NCBI GenBank assembly: GCA_011390575.1
Contig: JAABSE010000001.1
Location: 1-64,000 of the forward strand
Source: Sphingobacteriia bacterium
GTDB taxonomy: Bacteria > Bacteroidota > Bacteroidia > Bacteroidales > UBA7960
DNA length: 64,000 bases
Reading direction: 5' to 3'
Shown: positions 57,088 through 64,000 of the stretch, one piece after another
Layout: each line of letters opens with the position of its first letter
How positions within the stretch are numbered: position 1 is the first letter of the stretch
Notes under the pieces: generated by a model
What the model was told of the DNA's origin: nothing
The model's input: the letters and a program-made list of their open reading frames with translations, nothing else
Database searches by the model: none
Translations under genes and position numbers: made by a program

Positions 57088-57546
57088 ATGCGGATTTATT
57101 GGTTCATTATTTTTAATGTTTTTGTGGCTGTTGCTTTGTCAGGACAAAATACCCAGGGAATTTCATCGGCTGATTTTTATGAAAAGTATGCCCTGTTGGT
57201 TGATGATACCAGTGTGGTGATAATAGACGGCCGAACCTTGCAAATGTATTCTACAGGACACCTGAAAAATGCCGTATGTATTGACGCCGATGATGATAAT
57301 CTTGAAACTCTTCTGAGAGAAAATGTTTCCCGGGCCGATACTGTAGTGGTTTATTGCACTACCAATAGAAGAACTACCCAAATCGTTCAATGTCTTGAAA
57401 GTTTTTATAAGGGAGACATCATTTTTATTAAAGATGGCATCAGGGGGTGGAAAACCCATGAACTTCCCTGTATTGTTGCTGACAGTATCAATAAACCGAT
57501 AGAAGGAAGGAAAGGTCCGGTGAGTCCTGAGTTCAAGAATCGGTAA
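57088..57546 (+). CDS. Exported rhodanese-like protein
   Basis: ATG 57088 gives a 152-residue protein with a signal peptide (about 1-19, before QNTQG); an upstream in-frame start at 57016 would bury the signal. A single rhodanese domain follows, with IIDGRT, GHLKNAVCID and the active-site loop CTTNRR with Cys90. Rhodaneses carry sulfane sulfur on this Cys. Being periplasmic, it may handle persulfide or thiosulfate outside the cytoplasm. It lies 131 bases before a redox/arsenical cluster and a second rhodanese is at the cluster's far end. Confidence 0.82.
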   Translation: MRIYWFIIFNVFVAVALSGQNTQGISSADFYEKYALLVDDTSVVIIDGRTLQMYSTGHLKNAVCIDADDDNLETLLRENVSRADTVVVYCTTNRRTTQIVQCLESFYKGDIIFIKDGIRGWKTHELPCIVADSINKPIEGRKGPVSPEFKNR

Positions 57547-57601
57547 TCCTGCAACCCAGCGCACAATACATCTCGTTTCATGAAAAAGAAAGAAAATAAT
57601 T

Positions 57602-57638
57602 GTTGATTGTAAATAATCATTTCGTAATTTTGCGAAAT
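57602..57638 (+). promoter_or_regulatory. Promoter with ArsR-type operator before the first mini-thioredoxin
   Basis: GTTG (57602-57605) and TAATTTTG (57625-57632) are 19 bases apart. The -7 box is framed exactly by ATTTCG (57619-57624) and CGAAAT (57633-57638), a 20-base inverted repeat. A repressor bound there would cover the -7 box. The same repeat recurs at 59416-59435. Confidence 0.75.
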
Positions 57639-57677
57639 ATAAAAACGATTTTGATTGTAATTTTAAAACGAAGCAAT

Positions 57678-57923
57678 ATGATTATAAAAATTCTGGGAAC
57701 AGGCTGTCCCAAATGCAAAAACCTTGAAAAACTAACCACCGAAGTGGTGGCTGAGAATAATATCGAAGCAGAAATCTCCAAAGTAGAGGATATTATTGAA
57801 ATTATGAAATACGGTGTGTTGTCTACCCCGGGTTTGGTTATCAATGAAAAAGTAGCCATCAGTGGACGCGTACCCTCGAAAGATGAAATAAAAAACCAGA
57901 TTGAAAAACACCAAAATGGTTAA
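57678..57923 (+). CDS. Mini-thioredoxin (CPKC), paralogue 1
   Basis: ATG 57678 gives an 81-residue thioredoxin-fold protein of the MTH895/redox-active-disulfide-2 type: ILGTGCPKCKNLEK with the CPKC active site and the cis-Pro segment LSTPGLVINEKV. It has no signal, so it is cytoplasmic. It is first in the operon with the ArsR regulator; their frames overlap by 8 bases. A close paralogue with CPNC is at 61008-61244. Such proteins accompany ArsP-like permeases and CcdA-like proteins in anaerobes. Its partner may be the ArsG-like membrane protein. Confidence 0.9.
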   Translation: MIIKILGTGCPKCKNLEKLTTEVVAENNIEAEISKVEDIIEIMKYGVLSTPGLVINEKVAISGRVPSKDEIKNQIEKHQNG

Positions 57924-58245
57924 GAAAGTAGAATTATCAGCTGATTTACAGGAGATAGCAAGATTTGCAAAAGCCTTGAGTCATCCTGTAAGGGTTTATA
58001 TTCTTAAAAAACTGGCTGGACTGAATGCCTGTTGTTATAGTGGTGATTTGGTGGATGAACTTCCGGTAGGCAGATCGGCATTGTCGCAGCATCTCAAAGA
58101 ATTGAAGCATGCGGGTTTGATACAGGGTGAAATTGAAGCCCCTTTTATTAAGTATTGTCTGAATAAAGAGAACTGGAAGAAACTTAAAGAAGCTTTTGCC
58201 GAATATCTTACCGAAGAAACAGAACAAGTACAAATCAAAAAATGA
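57916..58245 (+). CDS. ArsR-family winged-helix regulator
   Basis: ATG 57916 gives 109 residues with the ArsR core FAKALSHPVRVYILKKL, and the recognition region GRSALSQHLKELKHAGLI. Vicinal Cys39-Cys40 (NACCYSGDL) fall where classical ArsR proteins have the ELCVCDL metalloid site, suggesting As(III) or another thiol-binding signal. The gene overlaps the mini-thioredoxin by 8 bases and precedes the lipoprotein by 7, so it should repress its own operon through the inverted repeat at 57619-57638. The inducer is inferred, not shown. Confidence 0.9.
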   Translation: MVKKVELSADLQEIARFAKALSHPVRVYILKKLAGLNACCYSGDLVDELPVGRSALSQHLKELKHAGLIQGEIEAPFIKYCLNKENWKKLKEAFAEYLTEETEQVQIKK

Positions 58246-58252
58246 AATTCCT

Positions 58253-58672
58253 ATGAAGCCATTGACAATTATTGGGGTTCTATTCTTTTTATTGGCTGGC
58301 TGCTCACAATCAACAAGCAGCGATCAAAATAATCAGGAAACCCTTTCAACGACCGATGCCAAAGTCACCGTTTATTATTTTTATGGCCAGATGCGCTGTA
58401 CTACCTGTATAACCCTTCAGGAAGTAGCACAGGAAGCCGTCGCTGAAAACTTCGCCAACAACGAAGATGTGGCGTTTCAGGAAATTGATTTTTCTGAAAA
58501 AGCCAATGCAGCACTTGCTGAAAAGTATGAAGTTGTATTCAGTAGCCTTATTATTGCTGATGAAAATAACTACAAAGATATTAGCGGGGAGGCTTTTGCT
58601 CTGGTAATGGGAGAGCCTCAAAAACTGAAGGAATTGATAGTTCAGGAAACTAATGCTTATCTTTCTGAATAA
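58253..58672 (+). CDS. ArsF-like thioredoxin-fold lipoprotein (CTTC)
   Basis: ATG 58253 gives 139 residues with a lipobox (LLAGC, Cys17) and a redox-like motif YGQMRCTTC (Cys49 and Cys52). The remainder follows a thioredoxin-type layout. It resembles the family that current annotation pipelines call the nitrophenyl-compound nitroreductase subunit ArsF, first linked to reduction of nitrophenylarsonates in the arsEFG operon of Shewanella. It lies between arsR and the ArsG-like gene, the same order. A periplasmic thiol carrier for the next gene is an equally good reading. Confidence 0.78.
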   Translation: MKPLTIIGVLFFLLAGCSQSTSSDQNNQETLSTTDAKVTVYYFYGQMRCTTCITLQEVAQEAVAENFANNEDVAFQEIDFSEKANAALAEKYEVVFSSLIIADENNYKDISGEAFALVMGEPQKLKELIVQETNAYLSE

Positions 58673-58683
58673 GTACTATTTCT

Positions 58684-59400
58684 ATGGAATATTTACAACA
58701 GATTGTAAGCAGTACCGAATTCCCCTTACTGGCGGCTTTTATTTTAGGTATCATGACCGCCGTAAGTCCCTGTCCGCTGGCTACCAATTTATCTGCCATT
58801 GGCTTTATCAGCAAAGATCTTACGAACAAACGCAGGGTTTTTCTCAATGGACTGCTATACACATTAGGGAGAGCGATATCCTATTCCGTAGTGGGGATAA
58901 TTCTCATTGTAACCCTGAAAGAGGGGGCAAGCACCTATAAATTGCAAAAAGCCATCAGCACCTATGGCGAACTTTTTATTGGCCCCTTATTGATTCTGAT
59001 TGGTGTTTTTATGCTTGATTGGATCAGAATAAAAATCCCTTTCGCCGGCAAGTTTTCTTTTAATATGGAAGAACGGGCCAAAAAAGGGAGCGTGTGGAGT
59101 GCTCTTCTGCTGGGTGTGGTGTTTGCTCTTGCATTCTGCCCCTATAGCGGGGTGCTGTTTTTTGGTGGATTGATTCCCTTGTCTGTATCCTCATCCGCAG
59201 GATACGTAATGCCATTTGTTTTTGCCATTGCCACAGGGTTACCCGTTATAATATTTGCATGGATACTGGCTTACAGCATTTCCGGACTGGGCACGGTATA
59301 TAATAAGGTCAAGATCTTTGAATACTGGTTCAGGCGGGTTGTTGCCGTAGTTTTCATTCTTGTGGGCTTCTATTATTTGTGGTTAATTTATATCAAATAA
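58684..59400 (+). CDS. ArsG-like membrane protein of the CcdA/DsbD fold
   Basis: The 238-residue protein has six predicted helices. Two Cys-Pro motifs, SPCP (Cys30) and FCPYS (Cys152), lie in equivalent helices, the pattern that in CcdA/DsbD passes electrons across the inner membrane. Annotated relatives include ArsG, described as an efflux permease for trivalent aromatic arsenicals. It is preceded by a lipoprotein with CTTC and, further up, a cytoplasmic CPKC thioredoxin. Export and electron transfer are both compatible with the sequence; which applies is unknown. Confidence 0.82.
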   Translation: MEYLQQIVSSTEFPLLAAFILGIMTAVSPCPLATNLSAIGFISKDLTNKRRVFLNGLLYTLGRAISYSVVGIILIVTLKEGASTYKLQKAISTYGELFIGPLLILIGVFMLDWIRIKIPFAGKFSFNMEERAKKGSVWSALLLGVVFALAFCPYSGVLFFGGLIPLSVSSSAGYVMPFVFAIATGLPVIIFAWILAYSISGLGTVYNKVKIFEYWFRRVVAVVFILVGFYYLWLIYIK

Positions 59401-59415
59401 ATTTTTTAAACTATC

Positions 59416-59435
59416 ATTTCATTATTTTACGAAAT
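59416..59435 (+). promoter_or_regulatory. Second copy of the ArsR-type operator, before the permease
   Basis: ATTTCA-N8-CGAAAT with flanking TATC and A/T-rich sequence repeats the 57619-57638 site (ATTTCG-N8-CGAAAT, flanked by AATC ... ATAAAAACG) over about 30 bases. It lies just 15 bases before the permease ATG, so it may control an internal transcript. A perfect -7 box is not retained. Confidence 0.65.
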
Positions 59436-59449
59436 ACTAAAACGTTTGT

Positions 59450-60793
59450 ATGGAAACCAGGAAAGAACTCAAAATATTATTGTGGATAATTGTCCTGTTT
59501 GTCGTTGCCTTTTTTCTGCCCATTGAAAGTGCACGATTCAACACGGCTGTAATAGCCACCTTTGATTTGGTAAAATGGTATGCCCGCGAGCATGTTGTAT
59601 TGTGCCTGTTGCCTGCCTTTTTTATTGCCGGGGTTATTTCTGTATTTGTAAGCCAGGGCTCTGTTTTAAAATACTTTGGGGCCAATGCCAAAAAGTGGCT
59701 GGCTTATAGTGTTGCTGCCGTTTCGGGTACGATTCTGGCCGTTTGCAGTTGTACTATTTTACCTCTGTTCTCCAGCATTCATAAGCGTGGAGCAGGTTTG
59801 GGCCCTGCCGTTGCATTTTTATATTCCGGCCCGGCTATCAATATATTAGCCATTATTCTTACGGCACGCATCCTTGGATTTGAAATGGGAGTAGCCCGTA
59901 TCATTGGGGCTGTTTCATTCAGTATTATCATAGGTTTGGTCATGTCGTTGATATACCGCAAAGAAGAAAAAGCCAAAAGAGAAGAGCAGATGAATATTCA
60001 ACTGCCTCCCGAAAAGAGACCCATCTGGCAGACTTCTTTCCACTTTTTCACCCTGGTATTGATCCTGGTTTTTGCCAACTGGGGCAGCCCTTCCGGTGAT
60101 GATACATCCAGTGCATGGTATTATATCTGGGCTTACAAATGGTATATTACGGGGTTTTTCTCCTTATTGCTTGCATATTCATTGATTTTTATCCTGAAGA
60201 TAAAATGGCAATGGGTGCTGGGCGCTGTTGTTGCCACGGCTATTTCTGCTTTGCTGGCAACCCATTTTATTTCAGACCCCAAACTTGCTCCCATAATCCC
60301 TATGTTGGTTGGAATAGGGGCTTTGAGCATCATTACCCTGTATGATAAGCGAGACGAAGAAAACCGGGAGTGGACTATCTCTGCCTGGGGATTTACAAAG
60401 CAGATTATGCCTTTACTGGCTGTGGGTGTAGTAACGGCAGGCTTTCTTCTGGGTTCTACCCACGACAATGTAGCTATTCCCGGCATCATTCCCAATGAAT
60501 GGATTGCATGGCTGGTAGGAGGCAATTCTGTGTTTGCTAACTTCTTTGCTTCCATCGTAGGTGCTTTTATGTATTTTGCCACCCTGACCGAGGTGCCGAT
60601 TCTGCAAGGTTTGATAGCTTCCGGTATGGGCAAAGGTCCTGCTCTGGCATTGCTTCTTGCAGGTCCGTCTCTTTCGCTTCCCAACATGCTGGTAATACGC
60701 GGAGTAATGGGAACACAGAAAACACTGGTATATATATCATTGGTGGTTATTATGGCTACCATTTCGGGCATGATTTACGGTAGTTTCTTTTAA
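59450..60793 (+). CDS. ArsP-like permease, full length
   Basis: The 447-residue protein has about ten helices in two related halves. AVCSCTILPLFSSIHKRGAG and the following FLYSGPAINILAI correspond to the conserved Cys-containing and GPAIN motifs of the ArsP / two-TM permease family (exporters of trivalent organoarsenicals in Campylobacter). The second half repeats with FYFATLTEVPIL-like and LLLAGPSLSLPNMLV motifs. It has its own operator-like repeat upstream. Organoarsenical export is the best-supported guess; other thiol-linked substrates are possible. Confidence 0.85.
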   Translation: METRKELKILLWIIVLFVVAFFLPIESARFNTAVIATFDLVKWYAREHVVLCLLPAFFIAGVISVFVSQGSVLKYFGANAKKWLAYSVAAVSGTILAVCSCTILPLFSSIHKRGAGLGPAVAFLYSGPAINILAIILTARILGFEMGVARIIGAVSFSIIIGLVMSLIYRKEEKAKREEQMNIQLPPEKRPIWQTSFHFFTLVLILVFANWGSPSGDDTSSAWYYIWAYKWYITGFFSLLLAYSLIFILKIKWQWVLGAVVATAISALLATHFISDPKLAPIIPMLVGIGALSIITLYDKRDEENREWTISAWGFTKQIMPLLAVGVVTAGFLLGSTHDNVAIPGIIPNEWIAWLVGGNSVFANFFASIVGAFMYFATLTEVPILQGLIASGMGKGPALALLLAGPSLSLPNMLVIRGVMGTQKTLVYISLVVIMATISGMIYGSFF

Positions 60794-61007
60794 ACCAAAA
60801 GTACACTCCGAAAAATACAATCCCCCCCGTCCTACACGTGCGGGAAGTTTGCAACTAACTGAAATTGAAATAAGTATGATGATTTCATTTTGATTAATAT
60901 CCGGAAAATGACTTTTCAGAGTGGACTCAGCTATAATTCTAAAATATTTTTTAATACTTTCACCCTGTTGTTTGAAAAAATTCAAAAATGCATTTAAAAA
61001 ATACAGT

Positions 61008-61244
61008 ATGATGGATATAAAAATTCTTGGGTCAGGATGCCCCAACTGTATCAGGCTGGAAAACCTGTGCAAAGAAGTAATTGAAGAAAACAACCTGGAG
61101 GCTACCATCGAAAAGGTTACGGATATGAACCGTTTTCCCGATTATGGAGTGATGATAACACCCGGATTGGTGGTGAATGAAAAAGTGCTGAGCCAGGGAA
61201 AGGTTCCTACAAAAACGACCCTGGTTAACTGGCTGAAAAAATAG
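61008..61244 (+). CDS. Mini-thioredoxin (CPNC), paralogue 2
   Basis: ATG 61008 (or the next ATG, 61011) gives 78 residues with ILGSGCPNCIRLENL and MITPGLVVNEKV. It is clearly homologous to the CPKC protein at 57678. It follows a 214-base gap after the full-length permease and heads a second set of permease genes. The longer reading frame upstream is discounted because the match to the paralogue begins at MMDIKIL. Confidence 0.9.
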   Translation: MMDIKILGSGCPNCIRLENLCKEVIEENNLEATIEKVTDMNRFPDYGVMITPGLVVNEKVLSQGKVPTKTTLVNWLKK

Positions 61245-61307
61245 TTTGTCCAGCGTTGTAATTCTGGAATCGATGATTTTTAGACAGAAAACATTAAGCA
61301 GGTTGTT

Positions 61308-61787
61308 ATGATAGCAGTAGTTTTTATCGCACTGGCATTGGTACTGATTTCTTTTCTTGTTGATAGAAAGAAAACCTTGCAGGCCATCCGAAAGGGGATG
61401 TTGCAGTTTTTCCGCATACTACCAACGCTCTTATCAGTAATTATGATCATTAGTATTGTTCTGTATTTTGTTTCTGAAGAGGTGATAATAAGGTACCTGG
61501 GTGAAGGGGCCGGATGGGAGGCTTATTTTTCTGCGGCTATCCTGGGCTCAGTTTCCCTTATTCCCGGATTTATTGCTTTTCCACTTGCAGGGATTCTTGT
61601 AAAATCAGGTGTGGCCTATACTGTGATTGCTGTCTTTATTACCACTTTGCTGATGGTTGGGTTGCTTACAATACCCATTGAAGCAAAATATTTTGGTCTG
61701 AAAACCAGTCTGCTGCGAAACGCTCTGAGCTTTCTGGGTGCTGTTGTTATAGGAATTGTTATGGTTATTATTTATACGTTTACCTGA
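61308..61787 (+). CDS. Half-size permease A (ArsP-like)
   Basis: The 159-residue membrane protein has four or five helices and the pattern IPGFIAFPLAGILVKSGV followed by a final IPIEAKYFGLKTSLLRN helix. Length and motif correspond to one half of an ArsP-family permease. It is 8 bases before half B, so the two probably combine in the membrane. Confidence 0.78.
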   Translation: MIAVVFIALALVLISFLVDRKKTLQAIRKGMLQFFRILPTLLSVIMIISIVLYFVSEEVIIRYLGEGAGWEAYFSAAILGSVSLIPGFIAFPLAGILVKSGVAYTVIAVFITTLLMVGLLTIPIEAKYFGLKTSLLRNALSFLGAVVIGIVMVIIYTFT

Positions 61788-61794
61788 ATGCTCA

Positions 61795-62328
61795 ATGAAA
61801 GTGATAATGAAAAAATACCGGTTCGATTTTCTCATAATTGTTGCCTTCTCAATTTTTACGAGTATTTCATATTTCTCGTACTATGAGCCGGGAATTTTGA
61901 TTTTCAGGGAGAACTTCTGGGTTTTCTTCAAAGAAATGATGATTATTCTTCCTGCAATGTTTATTGTCATAGGACTTTTAGATGTATGGGTTCCCAAAGA
62001 ACGGATTCAAAAACATATCGGAGAAGCTTCCGGAGTTAAGGGGATGCTTTGGGTAATGTTACTGGCTTTTATGCAGGCAGGGCCTTTATATGCTGCCTTC
62101 CCCATGGCTTACCTGTTGTGGAAAAAAGGATCTTCGGCCACCAATATTTTTATTTACCTGGGTGCATTTACTACTGCAAAAATTCCGATGCTTGCTTTTG
62201 AAATGGGATTCCTGGGGGTAAAGTTCTCTTTGTTGAGAATACTGATCTCCATCCCTGTTTTTATAATTATAGGATTGGTAATGGGTAGATATTTTACCAA
62301 AAACAATTTCGTAATGCATGATTCTTGA
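61795..62328 (+). CDS. Half-size permease B (ArsP-like)
   Basis: ATG 61795 gives 177 residues with four or five helices and the counterpart pattern MQAGPLYAAFPMAYLLWKKG, then TAKIPMLAFEMGFLGVKFSLLR. It shares the layout of half A, in which similar G-P/F-P-rich and lysine-marked segments recur. The pair looks like a single permease split between its two homologous halves. The substrate is unknown. Confidence 0.78.
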   Translation: MKVIMKKYRFDFLIIVAFSIFTSISYFSYYEPGILIFRENFWVFFKEMMIILPAMFIVIGLLDVWVPKERIQKHIGEASGVKGMLWVMLLAFMQAGPLYAAFPMAYLLWKKGSSATNIFIYLGAFTTAKIPMLAFEMGFLGVKFSLLRILISIPVFIIIGLVMGRYFTKNNFVMHDS

Positions 62329-62546
62329 GCAGTCCGAATGACTGCTGAAGAATACTGGTTTGCGCAGGAAATGAATTTAAAGATGAATAACAACAATCAC
62401 ATAAAACATAAATGTATAATAAATACATAAAAGAAAAAGATTTCAAAGGATTGAGCTTACGAGCAGCAATTCTTATAAGTGATAGCGAATTCAAATATAG
62501 TTTAAGCAAGTTAATATAACCATTTATTTAAACAAATTTTATTCTA

Positions 62547-62981
62547 ATGAATATAAATGATAAACCCCAACACCAGGAATTTGAAATAGAAGGAGTAAAA
62601 CATATCAGTCCTTCCGATGCCCTTGAAGCCATTCGAAAGGGTGAAGCCGTGCTGATTGATGTACGGGAAGAAGACGAAGTAAAGCTGGAATACATTCCGC
62701 TTGACAATGTATTGAATCATCCCATGTCAGTTATCCTGGAACGGTTGCCTTATATTGCCAAAGATCAGCAAATCATATTGGGTTGCCCGGGTGGAGTACG
62801 CAGCTCCAAAGTAGCGAATCTGCTCAATCTGCAGGGGTATCCTCATGTAGCCAATCTCGACGGAGGGTTTACCCTGTGGAAAACAAAAGGTTTTCCCATG
62901 AAAAGCAATGCATCTTCTGCCAGTGGGTGTGGTTGCGGATGCGGCCCGGTAAGTGGCGAACCCAATGGGGGTTGCTGTTAG
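62547..62981 (+). CDS. Rhodanese with Cys-rich tail
   Basis: This 144-residue cytoplasmic protein has a rhodanese domain (about 18-118): LIDVREEDEV, the active loop GCPGGVRSSKV with Cys80, and LDGGFTLWK. The C terminus carries SGCGCGCGPVSGEPNGGCC, with five Cys in 17 residues (128, 130, 132, 143, 144), which could bind a soft metal or metalloid, or accept sulfur. No signal is seen. It sits downstream of the split permease and before a thioredoxin-like lipoprotein. Confidence 0.88.
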   Translation: MNINDKPQHQEFEIEGVKHISPSDALEAIRKGEAVLIDVREEDEVKLEYIPLDNVLNHPMSVILERLPYIAKDQQIILGCPGGVRSSKVANLLNLQGYPHVANLDGGFTLWKTKGFPMKSNASSASGCGCGCGPVSGEPNGGCC

Positions 62982-62987
62982 AACAAT

Positions 62988-63038
62988 AGACCTCCAAGGT
63001 TAGAGAGACCTCCAGGGTTTTAGAAACCCTGGAGGTCT
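62988..63038 (+). repeat. REP-like palindrome
   Basis: AGACCTCCAGGGTTT (63006-63020) pairs perfectly with AAACCCTGGAGGTCT (63024-63038) over a 3-base loop. A partial copy AGACCTCCAAGGTT precedes it at 62988-63001. This palindrome type is common as a dispersed element in Bacteroidota and may also stop transcription between the two genes. Confidence 0.75.
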
Positions 63039-63095
63039 TACAAGAATAGAAAAAACAAAACAATATTTTAATTCTAAAACCTTAAAACCGAGACA

Positions 63096-63545
63096 ATGAA
63101 GACAACCATTTTTTTGCAATTTTCACTGCTGTTCTTTTTGATGACATTTCTGGCAACCGGATGCAGCGGAAACAAACCTCAAAATGAAACGCAACAAGGA
63201 ACTCAACAGGTTGAATTAAGCCAGAAACAGCCCGCTGCTGAGCAGGATGATGAAAAGGAGAAAATTCTGGTAACTTTTATCGAACTGGGATCAGTGCGTT
63301 GTATCCCCTGCCAGAAAATGATGCCCATTATGGAATCGGTAGAAGAGAAATACGGTGATCAGGTAGAGGTGGTTTTTCATGACGTGTGGACACCCGAAGG
63401 AAAACCGTATGGTGAAAAATATGGTATCCGCTCTATCCCTACCCAGATATTCCTGGATGAGAATGGCGAAGAGTTTTTCAGACACACGGGCTTTTTCCCG
63501 GAAGAGGAATTGGTAGCAGTACTCAAATCTAAGGGAGTAAAATAA
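63096..63545 (+). CDS. Thioredoxin-fold lipoprotein (CIPC)
   Basis: The 149-residue protein has a lipobox (TFLATGC, Cys23), a Gln/Glu-rich linker (about 24-55), and a thioredoxin domain with SVRCIPCQKM (Cys69, Cys72) and cis-Pro in IRSIPTQIF. It is periplasmic, tethered to a membrane. Homologous gene sets usually continue with a CcdA-type membrane protein; the window ends before this can be checked. It is probably a thiol carrier for the same system as the cluster's other thioredoxins. Confidence 0.88.
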   Translation: MKTTIFLQFSLLFFLMTFLATGCSGNKPQNETQQGTQQVELSQKQPAAEQDDEKEKILVTFIELGSVRCIPCQKMMPIMESVEEKYGDQVEVVFHDVWTPEGKPYGEKYGIRSIPTQIFLDENGEEFFRHTGFFPEEELVAVLKSKGVK

Positions 63546-63649
63546 TCCCGTTCATAGATTCGGAATCAGGGGGTAAGTTGTTGAAGGAGAGTAGTTTTTC
63601 TGTTTTTTGATTGATAAGATTCCAAGCAATACTGTCATTATTAAATATT

Positions 63650-64000
63650 GGGGCTGAAGCCCCCTGAGCTTCTGAGCATCTCTGATCCGTCAGTTAAAAC
63701 TGACGGCAATAGATAAGAGCAGTGCTGAATATTATGAACAGGATAAATTGAGCTTTCAGTTCATTGTCCTTCTTTCGAGAATGGGGCTGAAGCCCCCTGA
63801 GCTTCTGAGCATCTCTGATCCGTCAGTTAAAACTGACGGCAATAGATAAGAGCAGTGCTGAATATTATGAACAGGATAAATTGAGCTTTCAGTTCATTGT
63901 CTTTCTTTCGAGAATGGGGCTGAAGCCCCTTAATCTTTTAAGCATCTCTTATCCGTCAGTTAAAACTGACGGCAATAGATAAGTGTAGTGTGGATTATAA
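63650..64000. repeat. 133-bp tandem repeat array with two palindromes per unit
   Basis: Units begin GGGGCTGAAGCCCC at 63650, 63783 and 63916, a strict 133-base period; the first two are nearly identical and the third diverges and runs off the window. Each unit contains GGGGCT-GA-AGCCCC and CCGTCAGTT-AA-AACTGACGG, both strong stems. The intervening sequence is conserved too. The remaining 63546-63649 holds no gene. The palindromes resemble dispersed Bacteroidota REP-type elements. Confidence 0.9.

Noticed and set aside
60133..60771. 212-codon minus-strand frame opposite the permease
   Set aside because: It is a shadow of the ArsP-like gene, which has clear membrane helices and motifs.
60794..61007. 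Third ArsR-type operator before the second mini-thioredoxin
   Set aside because: TGAAAT and ATTTCA half-sites occur (about 60864-60888) but in the opposite orientation and with 10 bases between, unlike the two good copies.
62988..63038. Intrinsic terminator
   Set aside because: The stem is strong but no T run follows and a partial copy precedes it, so a REP-like element is the better description.
63650..64000. CRISPR array
   Set aside because: The 133-base period is too long, the whole unit including the supposed spacer is conserved, and no cas gene is present.

Overview
The window reads as a chromosomal segment of a Bacteroidota species, probably in the Bacteroidales/Marinilabiliales range. 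The signs are promoters of the TTTG-N19-TAnnTTTG type, A-rich sequence rather than Shine-Dalgarno boxes before starts, a fused LpxC-FabZ enzyme, PorX plus a secreted protein with a type IX sorting domain, a DUF4290 gene beside murA, and zinc-ligand-free L36. All assignments come from reading the sequence; no database search was run.

Region by region: 190-400 holds two identical tRNA-Lys genes and a terminator. 465-4610 (minus) has a secreted esterase and the row porX-tsaE-alanine dehydrogenase. 5188-10757 (plus) has an HD-domain phosphohydrolase, the lipid A genes lpxD, lpxC-fabZ and lpxA, and a lone ABC ATPase. 10775-24360 is mostly minus: a serpin lipoprotein, a receiver/kinase hybrid lacking the usual phospho-accepting His, two tandem beta-barrel-like proteins (plus), an NtrC-type regulator without DNA-binding domain, Ppx/GppA, a NatAB-like exporter, grpE-dnaJ, murA and DUF4290. 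A UvrD/PcrA helicase (minus) and a secreted peptidase-like hydrolase (plus) follow.

28777-47171 is the fused str-S10-spc-alpha ribosomal block (rpsL to rplQ, with fusA, secY, map, infA, rpoA and a small rpmJ). It is interrupted by two structured gaps (rplP/rpmC and rpsE/rpmD). Enolase follows, then a secreted EEP-family protein with a T9SS tail. Next come two phosphate transporters with PhoU-like tails; the first is preceded by three 8-bp repeats at 11-bp spacing resembling a Pho box.

54562-56985 (minus) holds a three-part fusion (two membrane regions resembling ECF-transporter parts plus a THEP1-like NTPase) and mobA. 57088-63545 (plus) is the most unusual region: an ArsR regulator, two paralogous mini-thioredoxins, two thioredoxin-like lipoproteins, a CcdA/DsbD-fold membrane protein of the ArsG type, a full-length ArsP-like permease, a permease split into two half-genes, and two rhodaneses. 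Two copies of a 20-bp inverted repeat precede parts of it. It looks like a duplicated arsenical or thiol export/redox system. The window ends in 133-bp tandem repeats containing two palindromes.
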